Positions 41,294 through 49,745 of a stretch of 64,000 nt of DNA are shown here, piece after piece. Positions within the stretch are counted from its first letter, which is position 1; every line of letters begins with the position of its first letter. Source of the stretch: an uncultured beta proteobacterium (GTDB lineage Bacteria > Pseudomonadota > Gammaproteobacteria > Burkholderiales > Burkholderiaceae_C); contig CAILZB010000060.1 in the NCBI GenBank assembly GCA_903838565.1, positions 1 through 64,000 on the forward strand. The letters are read 5' to 3'. The position numbers were made by a program, and so were the translations under genes. Under the pieces are notes generated by a model that saw nothing but the letters and a program-made list of their open reading frames with translations, was not told the origin of the DNA and ran no database searches.

Positions 41294-41482
41294 ATGTCGT
41301 ACATCGCCAGGCACTTGCCGAAAATGGCTTCCATGGTGGCCGCCGTTGCCATCACTTTTTGCGTCCAGGGTTTGCTGTTCGCAGGTTTTGACCAGATGGC
41401 CAGGGAATCCCAGGCCAGCGCCGACAGCAGTCAGATCGCGGCCGACCGCACCCCAGGTGGCGTGGTTCATGCGCAAGGCTGA
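41294..41482 (+). CDS. Small single-span membrane protein, unknown
   Basis: A 62-residue protein with basic N-terminus (MSYIARHLPKMASMV), one membrane span (about 14-34, VAAVAITFCVQGLLFAGF), and a polar tail rich in serine, glutamine and alanine. AGGAG lies eight bases before the ATG, which decides this start over an in-frame ATG at 41222. Not recognised. It is divergent from feoAB and 36 bases upstream of another small membrane gene. Confidence 0.6.
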   Translation: MSYIARHLPKMASMVAAVAITFCVQGLLFAGFDQMARESQASADSSQIAADRTPGGVVHAQG

Positions 41483-41518
41483 GGTGCGATCCGGGCAGGG
41501 CCGGCCGCAAGGGTCCTG

Positions 41519-41728
41519 GTGAGAACCCTGCTCGCGTTGCTCGGCTGGTTGCTGCTGTTCGTGCTGTGCTGGCCGCTGGCACTGCTGGCGCTTTTGCTGT
41601 GGCCGCTGCTCTGGCTGGTCTCTCTGCCCTTGCGATTGGTGGGCATCACGTTGGATGCACTGTTTGCCTTGTTGCGAGCGATCCTCTTCCTGCCAGCGCG
41701 GATTCTTGGACACACGCGGCGGCCGTGA
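41519..41728 (+). CDS. Small leucine-rich membrane protein, unknown
   Basis: A 69-residue protein starting at GTG. It is extremely rich in leucine and tryptophan in two hydrophobic stretches (about 3-34 and 38-60; LLALLGWLLLFVLCWPLALL) and ends basic (HTRRP). The clean hydrophobic pattern on this strand and tandem position after the gene at 41294 support it being real. Function unknown. Confidence 0.55.
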   Translation: MRTLLALLGWLLLFVLCWPLALLALLLWPLLWLVSLPLRLVGITLDALFALLRAILFLPARILGHTRRP

Positions 41729-41770
41729 GCGGGGGGCCACGCCCGACATGCGGCATGACGCCAGCGCACG

Positions 41771-42730
41771 CTAGGGTGTCAACACCGGCGCCAGCACCGC
41801 CGCATCAACGTTGCCGCCGGACAGCGTGGTGCCGACCACGAGGCCCTGGAGCAAAGCGCGTTCCTGCATCGCCGCGGCAAACCCGGCCGCACCGGCGCCC
41901 TCGGCCACGTTGTGCGTGTCGCTGAAGATCCAGCGCATGGCCTGCGCCACCTCAAGGTCGCTCACCTTTACGACGTGGTCCAGGTGCGGTATCAATATCT
42001 CCAGCGCCGCCTGGTCCGCCACACGGCAGGCCATGCCGTCGGCCAACTGCGTGCTCACCGGCGACTCGACCACGCGCCCGGCGGCGATCGAGTCCGCATA
42101 GGTCGTGGCGTGCGCGCTGACGACGCCCACGATGCGCACCTTGTGTCCCAGCGCGATCTTGGCGGCCACGGCGGAACAGGCGCCCGAACCCTGGCCGATG
42201 GGCACGTACACCACGTCGAGCTGCGGCACAGCGCGAAAGAATTCCCACCAGTAGGTGGCAACGCCGCTGAGCAGGTCGCGGTGGAAGCTGGGCACCATGT
42301 GCGCGCCGCGCTGCGCGGCCAGCCGCGCAGCGTATTCACGGCTTTCCTGAAAGTCCTCGCCATGCTCGATCAGCGTCACGCCCAGCGAGCGCATGGCGGC
42401 GTTCTTCTCCGCCGAGTTGCCGCGCGGCACCACGATGCTGCAGGCCAAGCCGTGCGCCCTTGCCGCCCAGCCTATGCTTTGTCCGTGGTTGCCGCGGGTG
42501 GCGCTGATCACCTCACGCGGCAGCGCGCCGCGCTGGCGCAGCGCCTCGAGATAGGTCAGGCCGCCGCGAATCTTGAAGGCGCCCACGGGCGTGTGGTTCT
42601 CGTGCTTGACCCAGCAGTGTGTGCCCAGGCGCTCGCTCAAGATCGCCCAGCGGTATTGCGGCGTGGCCTGGAATTCGCGGTACACCAGTGTGGCCGCGGC
42701 CTCAATCTCCTGCAGGCTGGGGATGTTCAT
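41771..42730 (-). CDS. Threonine/serine dehydratase-like PLP enzyme
   Basis: A 319-residue fold-type II PLP enzyme. The cofactor lysine is in HTPVGAFKIRGGLTY, the phosphate-binding loop is around VPIGQGSGACSA, and ATRGNHGQSIGWAARAHGLA is the typical asparagine loop. No C-terminal ACT domain, so a catabolic dehydratase (threonine, serine or hydroxyaspartate) is likelier than a biosynthetic one. ATG 42730 overlaps the PhzF stop as ATGA. Last gene of a five-gene coupled operon. Confidence 0.88.
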   Translation of the reverse strand: MNIPSLQEIEAAATLVYREFQATPQYRWAILSERLGTHCWVKHENHTPVGAFKIRGGLTYLEALRQRGALPREVISATRGNHGQSIGWAARAHGLACSIVVPRGNSAEKNAAMRSLGVTLIEHGEDFQESREYAARLAAQRGAHMVPSFHRDLLSGVATYWWEFFRAVPQLDVVYVPIGQGSGACSAVAAKIALGHKVRIVGVVSAHATTYADSIAAGRVVESPVSTQLADGMACRVADQAALEILIPHLDHVVKVSDLEVAQAMRWIFSDTHNVAEGAGAAGFAAAMQERALLQGLVVGTTLSGGNVDAAVLAPVLTP

Positions 42731-43587
42731 AGCTGCACCGATCCATCGACGCAGGTCACGACGTCGCCGCCGACCCAGATGCGCTCGCCGTCGCGTTCGA
42801 TGTAAACCCGTCCCGCGCGCTGCAATGCCGTCCCTTGGGCGGCGACGTAGCGCTCGGGTGCCAATCCGGCCCCCATGAGCCATTGCGCCAGCGCCGCGTT
42901 CAGACTGCCGGTCACGGGGTCTTCTGTCATGCCGTTATTGCCGGGGAAGAAAGCACGCACCTCGAACGCGGTGTCGTCATCGGCATCGTGCGCACCGATG
43001 ACGCCGACCTTGCCCCTCGGCCCCACGACCCCGACATCGAGGCCGGCAAGAATCTCAGCGTTCGGTTTCAGCTGCAGCACCTGTTCGGCCGAGCGCAGCA
43101 TCACGCCGCGCCAGTTCGGTCCGTTGTCGCACCAGGCGTGGCGCACGATGTCGTCGCGCGCAATGCCCAGGCCGCGCGCGATCAAGGCAACGTCCGACTC
43201 CGGCAGCGGGCCGCTTTTGATCAAGGGTGGCGCGGCGAACGCCAACCTTGCGCCGTCGCGGCGAATCTGCACCAGACCGACGCCGCATTCCTGCACCACC
43301 CGCTCGCCCTTGGGCTGCCCCCCGGCCTCCAGCCACGCATGGCAGGTGCCCAGCGTCGGGTGGCCGGCGAAAGGCAGCTCCCGGCCCGGGCAGAAGATGC
43401 GCACACGGTAGTCCGCTTCGGCGCTCGTGGCTGGCAGAACGAAGGTCGCCTCGGACAGATGGGTCCAGTTCGTGAAGTGCTGCATTTCTTCGCCGGACAG
43501 GCCGGCTCCATCGAGCACCACGGCCAGAGGGTTGCCCCGATAGGGGGTCGACGTGAAGACGTCGACCTGCTTGAATGCCCGCTTCAT
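42727..43587 (-). CDS. PhzF family isomerase-like protein
   Basis: A 286-residue protein with two diaminopimelate-epimerase-like halves. Seen: KQVDVFTSTPYRGNPLAVVL, the catalytic glutamate in NWTHLSEATFVLP, the FAGHPTLGTCHAWLE loop, and TEDPVTGSLNAALAQWL. PhzF acts as an isomerase in phenazine synthesis, but most members have unknown substrates and there are no other phenazine genes here. Both ends overlap neighbours by four bases. The substrate is probably an amino-acid-like compound (inference from context). Confidence 0.9.
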   Translation of the reverse strand: MKRAFKQVDVFTSTPYRGNPLAVVLDGAGLSGEEMQHFTNWTHLSEATFVLPATSAEADYRVRIFCPGRELPFAGHPTLGTCHAWLEAGGQPKGERVVQECGVGLVQIRRDGARLAFAAPPLIKSGPLPESDVALIARGLGIARDDIVRHAWCDNGPNWRGVMLRSAEQVLQLKPNAEILAGLDVGVVGPRGKVGVIGAHDADDDTAFEVRAFFPGNNGMTEDPVTGSLNAALAQWLMGAGLAPERYVAAQGTALQRAGRVYIERDGERIWVGGDVVTCVDGSVQL

Positions 43588-44777
43588 GCCTTGTTTTCCG
43601 CGATGACTCTTGCCAGCGCAGCAATGCCGGTCTGGATCTCCTGCGCGCTGGCGGTGACGAAAGACAGGCGCAGGCTGCGCGTGTCGGCATGATCGGCGTA
43701 GAACGCAGCGCCGGGAACGAAGGCCACACCTTTGTCCACTGCCTTGGGCAGCAGCTCCGCGGCGTTCATGCCCTGCGGCAGACGTGCCCACAGGAACATG
43801 CCGCCGCTGGGCGTGTTCCATTCGACGCCCGCGGGCATGTGCTGCTGCATCGCCGCGAGCATGGCGTCGCGCTGGCTCTTGTACAGCGCGCGGATGGTGG
43901 GCACGTGGCGCTCCAGAAAACCGTCCTTCATGACCTCGACCACGACCCGCTGGTTGAATCCCGGCGTATGCAGATCGGCGGCCTGCTTGGCCTGCAGCAG
44001 CTTGGGGTAGATCGCCTTGGGCGCGACCATGAAGCCCAGGCGCAGACCGGGGGCCAGCACCTTGGAGAAAGATCCCAGGTAGACGCAGCCCTCGGGGTTG
44101 CGCGCGGCCAGCGGCAGCGGCGGCGGCGCGTCAAACCACAGGTCGCCGTAGGGGTTGTCTTCCAGCAAGGGCAAGCCGATCTCGCCCGCGGTCTGGCTCA
44201 AGCGCACGCGGCTGGCCTCGGGCATGGTGCGACCCGTGGGGTTCTGGAAGTTGGGCAGCACGTAGAGAAAGCGCGCCGGCGCGCCTCGCACCGCGTCGCG
44301 CAGCGCCGCCACGTCCACGCCGTTGTCGTCACAAGCCACGCCTTGAATCTTTGGCTGCATCGGCGCGAAGGCTTGCAGTGCGCCCAGGTAGGTGGGCGTC
44401 TCCACCAGCACGCGACTGTCCTTGTCGATCAGGATCTTGCCGAACAGATCCAGGCCCTGCTGCGAGCCGGTGGTGATCAGCACCTGCGCTGCGTCCACCT
44501 TCCAGGGCAGCATCTGCGCCACCAGCTCGCGCAGCGGGCCCAAGCCCTCGCTCGCGGCGTATTGCAGCGCCGCGCTGGCGTCGTCGCGCAACACCTTGGC
44601 GCAGGCCGCGGCAAACTCGGCCACCGGAAAAGTCTTGGGCGAAGGCAGTCCGCCGGCAAAGCTGATGATGCCGGGACGCTCAGTGACCTTGAGGATCTCG
44701 CGGATCACCGAAGGGTTCATCAACGCGGCGCGTTCGGCCAGCACCCAGGACGAGGAAGAGTTTTGCGAAGTTGTCAT
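43584..44777 (-). CDS. PLP-dependent aminotransferase (class I/II fold)
   Basis: A 397-residue fold-type I aminotransferase. Seen: PGIISFAGGLPSPKTFPVAE near the N-terminus, LQYAASEGLGPLRELVA, VLPNFQNPTGRTM, the Schiff-base lysine in YLGSFSKVLAPGLRLGF, and RLSFVTAS at the end. It resembles the 2-aminoadipate/multi-substrate (LysN-like) group, which acts on aromatic, branched or aminoadipate substrates. Overlaps both neighbours by ATGA. Confidence 0.9.
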   Translation of the reverse strand: MTTSQNSSSSWVLAERAALMNPSVIREILKVTERPGIISFAGGLPSPKTFPVAEFAAACAKVLRDDASAALQYAASEGLGPLRELVAQMLPWKVDAAQVLITTGSQQGLDLFGKILIDKDSRVLVETPTYLGALQAFAPMQPKIQGVACDDNGVDVAALRDAVRGAPARFLYVLPNFQNPTGRTMPEASRVRLSQTAGEIGLPLLEDNPYGDLWFDAPPPLPLAARNPEGCVYLGSFSKVLAPGLRLGFMVAPKAIYPKLLQAKQAADLHTPGFNQRVVVEVMKDGFLERHVPTIRALYKSQRDAMLAAMQQHMPAGVEWNTPSGGMFLWARLPQGMNAAELLPKAVDKGVAFVPGAAFYADHADTRSLRLSFVTASAQEIQTGIAALARVIAENKA

Positions 44778-45688
44778 GATTGGCTTTCAGAAACGGTAGC
44801 GACCGGCATTTTTCTGCCCACGAAAACGGTCACCATCACGGCCAGGCCGAAGCCCACCGTGACGGCGTCGAGTTGTTCGCCCAGCAGGGGCACGGCGAAC
44901 AGCATCGACAGGAATGGCTGGATCAACTGCACCTGGCTCACGCGCACCGTGCCGCCCAGAGAGAGCGCACGGTACCAGGCAAAAAAACCCAGCCACATGG
45001 AGAACACGGCGACGTAGGCAAAGGCCCACCAGGAAACCGGCTGGATTGTCACCTGGGGCCACTGAGCGTAGGCCAGCGGCAGGTTGATCGGCAGCGTCAG
45101 CAGCAGCGCCCAGGAGATCACGTGCTCGGCCCGCATCGAGCCCGACAGTCGCGCGCCCCAGGCGTAGCCGATGGCAGCGCACGCCATGGCCGCCAGCAAC
45201 AGCAGGTCTGCGCCTTGCAGAAAGAGGCCGGACCCACCCGAGCGCAACACGGCAAAGCTCACCACCAGCGCCGTGCCGAAAAACGCGCAGCACCAGAAAG
45301 CGGCGGAGGGACGCTGCCGGTGCAGGTAGGCGCCCACCACGGCCGTGGCCAGCGGCAGCACGCCCAGCATCACGCTCGCATGCACTGCCTGCACATGGCG
45401 CATGGCAATCGACGTGAACAGCGGAAAACCAAACACCACGCCCAGCGCCACCACCGCCAGCGGCAGCAGGTCCTCACGCCGGGGCCGCGGCGCGCGCGTG
45501 AACAGCAGAAACAGCGCCGACAGCAGCGCCGCAACGACAGCGCGACCCGTCGCCACAAACACGCCCGACATCTGCGGCGCCTCGGGCGTGCCCACGGCAA
45601 TGCGCGTCAAGGGCAGCGTCAACGCGAAGATCACCACGCCGACGACGCCCAACCACAGGCCCAGTTTGATCTGCTGGCTTGACTTCAC
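44774..45688 (-). CDS. EamA/DMT family exporter
   Basis: A 304-residue membrane protein with ten predicted spans in two EamA repeats (about 12-140 and 155-295). The family exports amino acids and related metabolites. The start is GTG 45688, which overlaps the LysE stop as GTGA; no ATG is available near the family start. It ends inside the aminotransferase start (ATGA). Confidence 0.9.
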   Translation of the reverse strand: MKSSQQIKLGLWLGVVGVVIFALTLPLTRIAVGTPEAPQMSGVFVATGRAVVAALLSALFLLFTRAPRPRREDLLPLAVVALGVVFGFPLFTSIAMRHVQAVHASVMLGVLPLATAVVGAYLHRQRPSAAFWCCAFFGTALVVSFAVLRSGGSGLFLQGADLLLLAAMACAAIGYAWGARLSGSMRAEHVISWALLLTLPINLPLAYAQWPQVTIQPVSWWAFAYVAVFSMWLGFFAWYRALSLGGTVRVSQVQLIQPFLSMLFAVPLLGEQLDAVTVGFGLAVMVTVFVGRKMPVATVSESQS

Positions 45689-46284
45689 AGCGTCGCCATC
45701 CACGCAGCAGTGAGCACCAGCACGGCCGCCATGCCGCGGTTGAACCAGCGCAACCGCTTCCCTTGCGCCAGCCACTCGCGCAGCAGCGATCCCATGAGCG
45801 CGTAGCTCAGGTTGCTGGCGAGCGCGAACACCAGCAGCACCGGAAGCACCACGGCAAAACGCTGCCACTGATCGGTGCGCCCGGCAAGCCAACCCGCCAC
45901 CACGGTAAGCGCCAGCATCCAGGCCTTGATGTTCAGGAACTGCAGCAGTACGCCCTGGCCGAACGTGACATTCAGGCGCGCGCTGGCGATGGAAAAGGGG
46001 GATGTGACGCCAACCAGTTTGTAGGCCAGCCACAGCAGGTAGAACACGCCCACGACCGTGATGCCCAGGCGCAGCACGGGCAGCGCCAGCACCAAGGCAC
46101 CGACGCCGGCGGCGCACAGACTGAACAACAGCGCCCAGCCCACCGGCACCGCCAGCACGAAGCCCAGCGCGCGCTTCAAGCCCCCGTTGGCCGCCAGTGC
46201 CGTGGACAAGGTGGTGTTGGGGCCGGGCGAGAAACTGGCGGCGGTGCAGAGCAGCAGCAGTGCGGTGAATTCGGAAGCGGTCAT
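45685..46284 (-). CDS. LysE/RhtB family amino acid exporter
   Basis: A 199-residue membrane protein with about six spans. The N-terminal ASFSPGPNTTLSTALAANGG is the signature stretch of LysE/RhtB exporters. It is the first gene of the five-gene operon and is divergent from the MocR regulator, the usual position for a target gene of such regulators. Confidence 0.92.
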   Translation of the reverse strand: MTASEFTALLLLCTAASFSPGPNTTLSTALAANGGLKRALGFVLAVPVGWALLFSLCAAGVGALVLALPVLRLGITVVGVFYLLWLAYKLVGVTSPFSIASARLNVTFGQGVLLQFLNIKAWMLALTVVAGWLAGRTDQWQRFAVVLPVLLVFALASNLSYALMGSLLREWLAQGKRLRWFNRGMAAVLVLTAAWMATL

Positions 46285-46328
46285 GAAAAAGAAAAGCGGC
46301 GGGAACTTGCCAGAGTGTGGGGCCTGAC

Positions 46329-46386
46329 TTTATAGTTGACGCCAGCACAGCAGCAGTACAGTTTCACGGACAAATACTCAATCTGT
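46329..46386. promoter_or_regulatory. Divergent control region between lysE-like and mocR-like genes
   Basis: On the minus strand a -10-like TATAAA (46329-46334) precedes the LysE gene. To the right lies an inverted pair TACAG ... CTGTA (46357-46361 and 46383-46387) and the related strings AGTTGAC and AGTTTCAC. MocR proteins often bind repeats between themselves and the target gene. The exact operator is not certain. Confidence 0.35.
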
Positions 46387-46443
46387 ATGGCTGCCATAGC
46401 CAGCACACCCGCCGGCTCACCGTCCCCACGAAAGCGACTCTCC

Positions 46444-47895
46444 ATGTTGACGCCCGCCGCCGCACAGACCCTCACCGAACAGCTGGCCGAACTCTTTGCC
46501 CAGCGCATCCGCACGCGCCTGTTGGCGAGCGGCGCCAAGCTGCCTTCGGTGCGCCAGTGCGCGCAGCTGCATGGGCTCAGCCCGTCCACGGTGGTCGCCG
46601 CGTACGACCGGCTGCTGGCCCAGGGACTGGTGCTGTCGCGCCGCAACCGCGGCTTCTATGTGCGCGAGCCCGCCAGCGTCAGCGCGGCGCCCACGTCGCT
46701 GGCAGGAAAAACCGAGACCGCCGCCATGCGGGCGCCGGTGAATGCCGCGGCGCTGATCCGCAGCATGTTCCATCGCCCCAGCGACAAGCCCCAGCCCGGC
46801 ATGGGCGCATTTCCGCCGGACTGGATGGAGAGCACGTTCATGCCGACGGCGGTGCGCAAGTTCAGCAGCAGCAAGGCCCTGCAGTCGTTCTCGTTGCGCT
46901 ACGGCGAACCGGCCGGAGACGTCGGCTTGCGCGAGGCCTTGTCACGCAAGCTGGCAACGATCAATGTGCCCGCTGCGCCCGAGCAGATCATCACCACCGT
47001 TGGCGCCACGCACGCTCTGGACATCGTGAGCCGCACGCTGCTGCGCCCCGGCGACACCGTGATGGTGGAAGAGCCCGGCTGGGCGATCGAGTTCGCGCGG
47101 CTCGACGCCTTGGGCATGCGCATCCTGCCGGTGCCGCGCCGCGCCGACGGCCCTGATCTGGAGGTGATGGCGCGCTACTGCGAGGCGCATGCTGGCACAA
47201 CCCAGGCGCCCAAGCTGTTCGTGAGTGTGAGCGTGCTGCACAACCCCACCGGCTACTGCATCACGCCCGGCAGCGCGCACCGCGTGCTGCAACTGGCGAA
47301 CCGGCACAACTTTTACGTGCTCGAAGACGACACCTACAGCCACCTCGCCTCGGAGCACGAGACGCGACTGGCAGCGCTCGATGGGCTGCAGCGCAGCATC
47401 TACGTCAGCGGCTTTGCCAAGATCCTGGCGCCCAACTGGCGCGTGGGTTTCGTGGCCGCTCCCAGCGCGCTGGTGGAGCGCCTGCTGGACACCAAGATGC
47501 TGACCACGCTGACCACGCCCGCGCTGCTGGAAAAAGCGCTGGCCTGGTGCATCGACCAGGGGCAGTTGCGCCGTCACGCGCAGCGCATCCGCTCACGCCT
47601 GGACCTGGCACGCGCGCGCAGCGTGAAACTGGCCCTGGCACACGGCTGCACTTTTGCCGCAGAACCTGCCGGCCTGTTCGGCTGGGTGGACACGGGTGTG
47701 GACACCGACGCGTTGTCGCAGCGCATGCTGGACCACGGCTATCTGCTGGCGCCTGGCTCGCTGTTTCACGCCGAACGCGCGCCCAGCACCCTCATGCGCA
47801 TCAACTTTGCGACCACGCAGGACGCGGCGTTCTGGAAGGTGTTTGCGAAGGCTATCGAACCCGTGGCTACCCGCGGATCGCGGCGTGGCGGGTAG
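46444..47895 (+). CDS. MocR/PdxR-type regulator (GntR HTH plus aminotransferase domain)
   Basis: About 483 residues. The N-terminal winged helix (about 1-80) includes KLPSVRQCAQLHGLSPSTVV and SRRNRGFYVRE. The C-terminal class I aminotransferase-like domain (about 110-475) has SVLHNPTGYCITPGS and the PLP lysine in YVSGFAKILAPNWRVGFV. Such regulators sense PLP with an amino compound. Divergent from the LysE operon, so that operon is its likely target. Start uncertain: ATG 46387 gives 19 more residues and would include part of the candidate operator. Confidence 0.9.
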   Translation: MLTPAAAQTLTEQLAELFAQRIRTRLLASGAKLPSVRQCAQLHGLSPSTVVAAYDRLLAQGLVLSRRNRGFYVREPASVSAAPTSLAGKTETAAMRAPVNAAALIRSMFHRPSDKPQPGMGAFPPDWMESTFMPTAVRKFSSSKALQSFSLRYGEPAGDVGLREALSRKLATINVPAAPEQIITTVGATHALDIVSRTLLRPGDTVMVEEPGWAIEFARLDALGMRILPVPRRADGPDLEVMARYCEAHAGTTQAPKLFVSVSVLHNPTGYCITPGSAHRVLQLANRHNFYVLEDDTYSHLASEHETRLAALDGLQRSIYVSGFAKILAPNWRVGFVAAPSALVERLLDTKMLTTLTTPALLEKALAWCIDQGQLRRHAQRIRSRLDLARARSVKLALAHGCTFAAEPAGLFGWVDTGVDTDALSQRMLDHGYLLAPGSLFHAERAPSTLMRINFATTQDAAFWKVFAKAIEPVATRGSRRGG

Positions 47896-48076
47896 TGCGC
47901 GATTTAGGGCGGGGTTTGGCAACGATCGTTAGGGGCTGGAAGCCGACCGCCAAACTTCCAGACAGCAGTCATCCAAATCATCCGATTTGGTACTTTAACG
48001 CCCCGGCTTGAGTCGATGGTTGGGGGGCAGACCGATTGAACGCATGCTACATCGGTTTAGCCGACTGCCAGACCTG
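47896..48076. other. Palindrome-rich non-coding stretch of an atypical islet
   Basis: This AT-richer gap holds three perfect inverted repeats: AACGATCGTT (47921-47930), CTGGAAG with CTTCCAG (47936-47942, 47955-47961), and CCAAATC-ATCC-GATTTGG (47973-47990). On the minus strand, GCGTTCAATCGG and ACTCAAGC, then GCGTTA, resemble parts of an integron attC site after the 70-residue gene. No gene is supported here. Confidence 0.4.
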
Positions 48077-48289
48077 TCAATCCGATTTCCCACGACGAAT
48101 GCGCCACAAAGCGAGGCCGAACGCAGCCAGACCAACTGCAAACGCTGGCACCAACGTCACAACGAGGTTCCCATCTGGCGTTAACGACGACACCACCCCA
48201 GCTGTGACGAAGGTTGCTATCGACCCAAGGACGATTGCTGCGATAGGCAACTTGGGTTGCGTGCGATATACCCGACTTTCACTATTCAT
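48077..48289 (-). CDS. Small two-span membrane protein, unknown
   Basis: A 70-residue protein with two membrane spans (about 15-35 and 44-62) and a basic end (WRIRRGKSD). Base composition is visibly less GC-rich than the neighbours. The sequence GTTAGAC (minus strand, 48313-48319) lies 23 bases before the ATG, as the recombination end would in an integron cassette. No ribosome site is clear. Not recognised; a transferred orphan gene is possible. Confidence 0.5.
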   Translation of the reverse strand: MNSESRVYRTQPKLPIAAIVLGSIATFVTAGVVSSLTPDGNLVVTLVPAFAVGLAAFGLALWRIRRGKSD

Positions 48290-48463
48290 GGCTTTGCCCT
48301 ATAACGATTAACGTCTAACCGCATATTCATTGGCCTCGAATGTTTGCATGGTCACCTGGCGCTGGTTGACTGGATTCGACGCCAGCATCGTATCAAACTG
48401 GGCGGCGTCCCCGAACGACGGCTCCCGCTGCGTTCCCGCCTTCCCCTCACCGTGCATCAAAGG

Positions 48464-49552
48464 CTAAGAGGGTTCGGACCCACTCTCCTGGCTCAGCAGC
48501 GAAGCAATCTTTCCCTTGTCCTGGACGCCGAGCTTGCTGTAGGCGTTGCGCAGGTGGTGTTTGACGGTGGAGGGAGCAAGTTCGAGCCGGCGCGCCACTT
48601 CCTTGTAGGTCAGGCCGCCGGCGAACAAACGCGTGACTTCGCGTTCCCTTGGCGTCAGCGACGCTGCGACCGAACGCTTTCTGACGCGCACCACGACGAG
48701 CTCGGCGACGTGCCGGGTCTCGACCATGATGCGGCTGCCGACGAATCCCGACTTCCCACGTGCGCTCGGATCGAGCGCTACGGCCGCGGGCAAGGCAGGG
48801 CCCTTCCAGTCGGGCCATTGCAGCAACATCAGGTCGGCAAAGCCGCTGTCGGCGAATTGCAGCGTGCCAAAACCGTCGCAGATCGCCACGGCGAAGCGCG
48901 AATCACCGGTGCCGGCCTTGAGCTTGGCAATCTGTTGGATGCGGTTGATGTTGGTGGCCGAGGCGATATGAGGCAGCGATGCCTCCAGAAGATCAGCATC
49001 TCCCTGGGAAAAGGGGCACTGCGGATCGTTTCGGTAAAGGGACACAAAGGCATTCAGTCCCAGCACCGGGTCATCGATGATGCACATCAGGCCCTGCGTC
49101 AGATCGTATTTCTCCAAATAGGCCCTGAACGCCGGTGTCATCTCGGCATCGGCCGCGACAAGGGTCAGGGCGGCGCTCGGGCGCGCACGGTGGTATTTCA
49201 ACGAAGGGTCTTCGTGCTTGAGTCGCTCCCATTCAAGCGCGCACTCCAGCGGAAGGCGGTAGAGGCAACTGTTGTGCATCATGGCCCCGCCATTCCCGAT
49301 TGAGCCACGGCCCATCCAACCGGAGTCGAAGGCAATGCCCTTCTGCAGCAACTCGAACACGGCGGGTTCGAACTCGCTGATCGTCGCGCCCAGGGCCAGC
49401 GGATACAGGTCCAGCACCACCGCACTCAAGGCCTGCATCGCCGAACCGAAAACGGGCGCCGCCTGGAGCGAAGCGTCCGCGCGGGGCAGGCCCGGCGCGA
49501 TGCGGCAAAAGGGCCACCAGGCTGCAGTCAGGTCAGGATCGGTCGTTGACAC
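48464..49552 (-). CDS. LuxR-type transcriptional regulator
   Basis: A 362-residue protein. The C-terminal LuxR helix-turn-helix is clear at about 296-350 (LTPREREVTRLFAGGLTYKE, then VARRLELAPSTVKHHLRNAY). The first 290 residues are a sensor of GAF/PAS-like character without a recognised ligand site. No autoinducer-binding or receiver domain is seen. It starts with GTG at 49552; ATG 49438 is an alternative. It is divergent from the alpha/beta hydrolase and receptor genes, which are its likely targets. Confidence 0.88.
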   Translation of the reverse strand: MSTTDPDLTAAWWPFCRIAPGLPRADASLQAAPVFGSAMQALSAVVLDLYPLALGATISEFEPAVFELLQKGIAFDSGWMGRGSIGNGGAMMHNSCLYRLPLECALEWERLKHEDPSLKYHRARPSAALTLVAADAEMTPAFRAYLEKYDLTQGLMCIIDDPVLGLNAFVSLYRNDPQCPFSQGDADLLEASLPHIASATNINRIQQIAKLKAGTGDSRFAVAICDGFGTLQFADSGFADLMLLQWPDWKGPALPAAVALDPSARGKSGFVGSRIMVETRHVAELVVVRVRKRSVAASLTPREREVTRLFAGGLTYKEVARRLELAPSTVKHHLRNAYSKLGVQDKGKIASLLSQESGSEPS

Positions 49553-49745
49553 AGGCTATCGCGACCAGGTTCGCGGAGGAATTCAATTCTTCATTCGATC
49601 AGATACGCAGCGCGCGGTCAAGAAAATCCGGGATGTATCTCCTCCATATGGACGATGGTGTCGTTTCAGTGCGATTCCTAGAATGAACACTTCTTTATGT
49701 CCGTTTTTTCATGCGTCAAAGACCTTGGCACAGGAGCGTATTTTC

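Noticed and set aside
42727-43587. PhzF as evidence for a phenazine cluster
   Set aside because: No other phenazine genes are present; most PhzF relatives act elsewhere.
43575-45017. Long plus-strand frame across aminotransferase and EamA genes
   Set aside because: Crosses two overlapping real genes and has no ribosome site or domain.
48313-48420. An attC site on the plus strand starting at GTCTAAC
   Set aside because: No matching GTTRRRY end lies within normal attC length on that strand.
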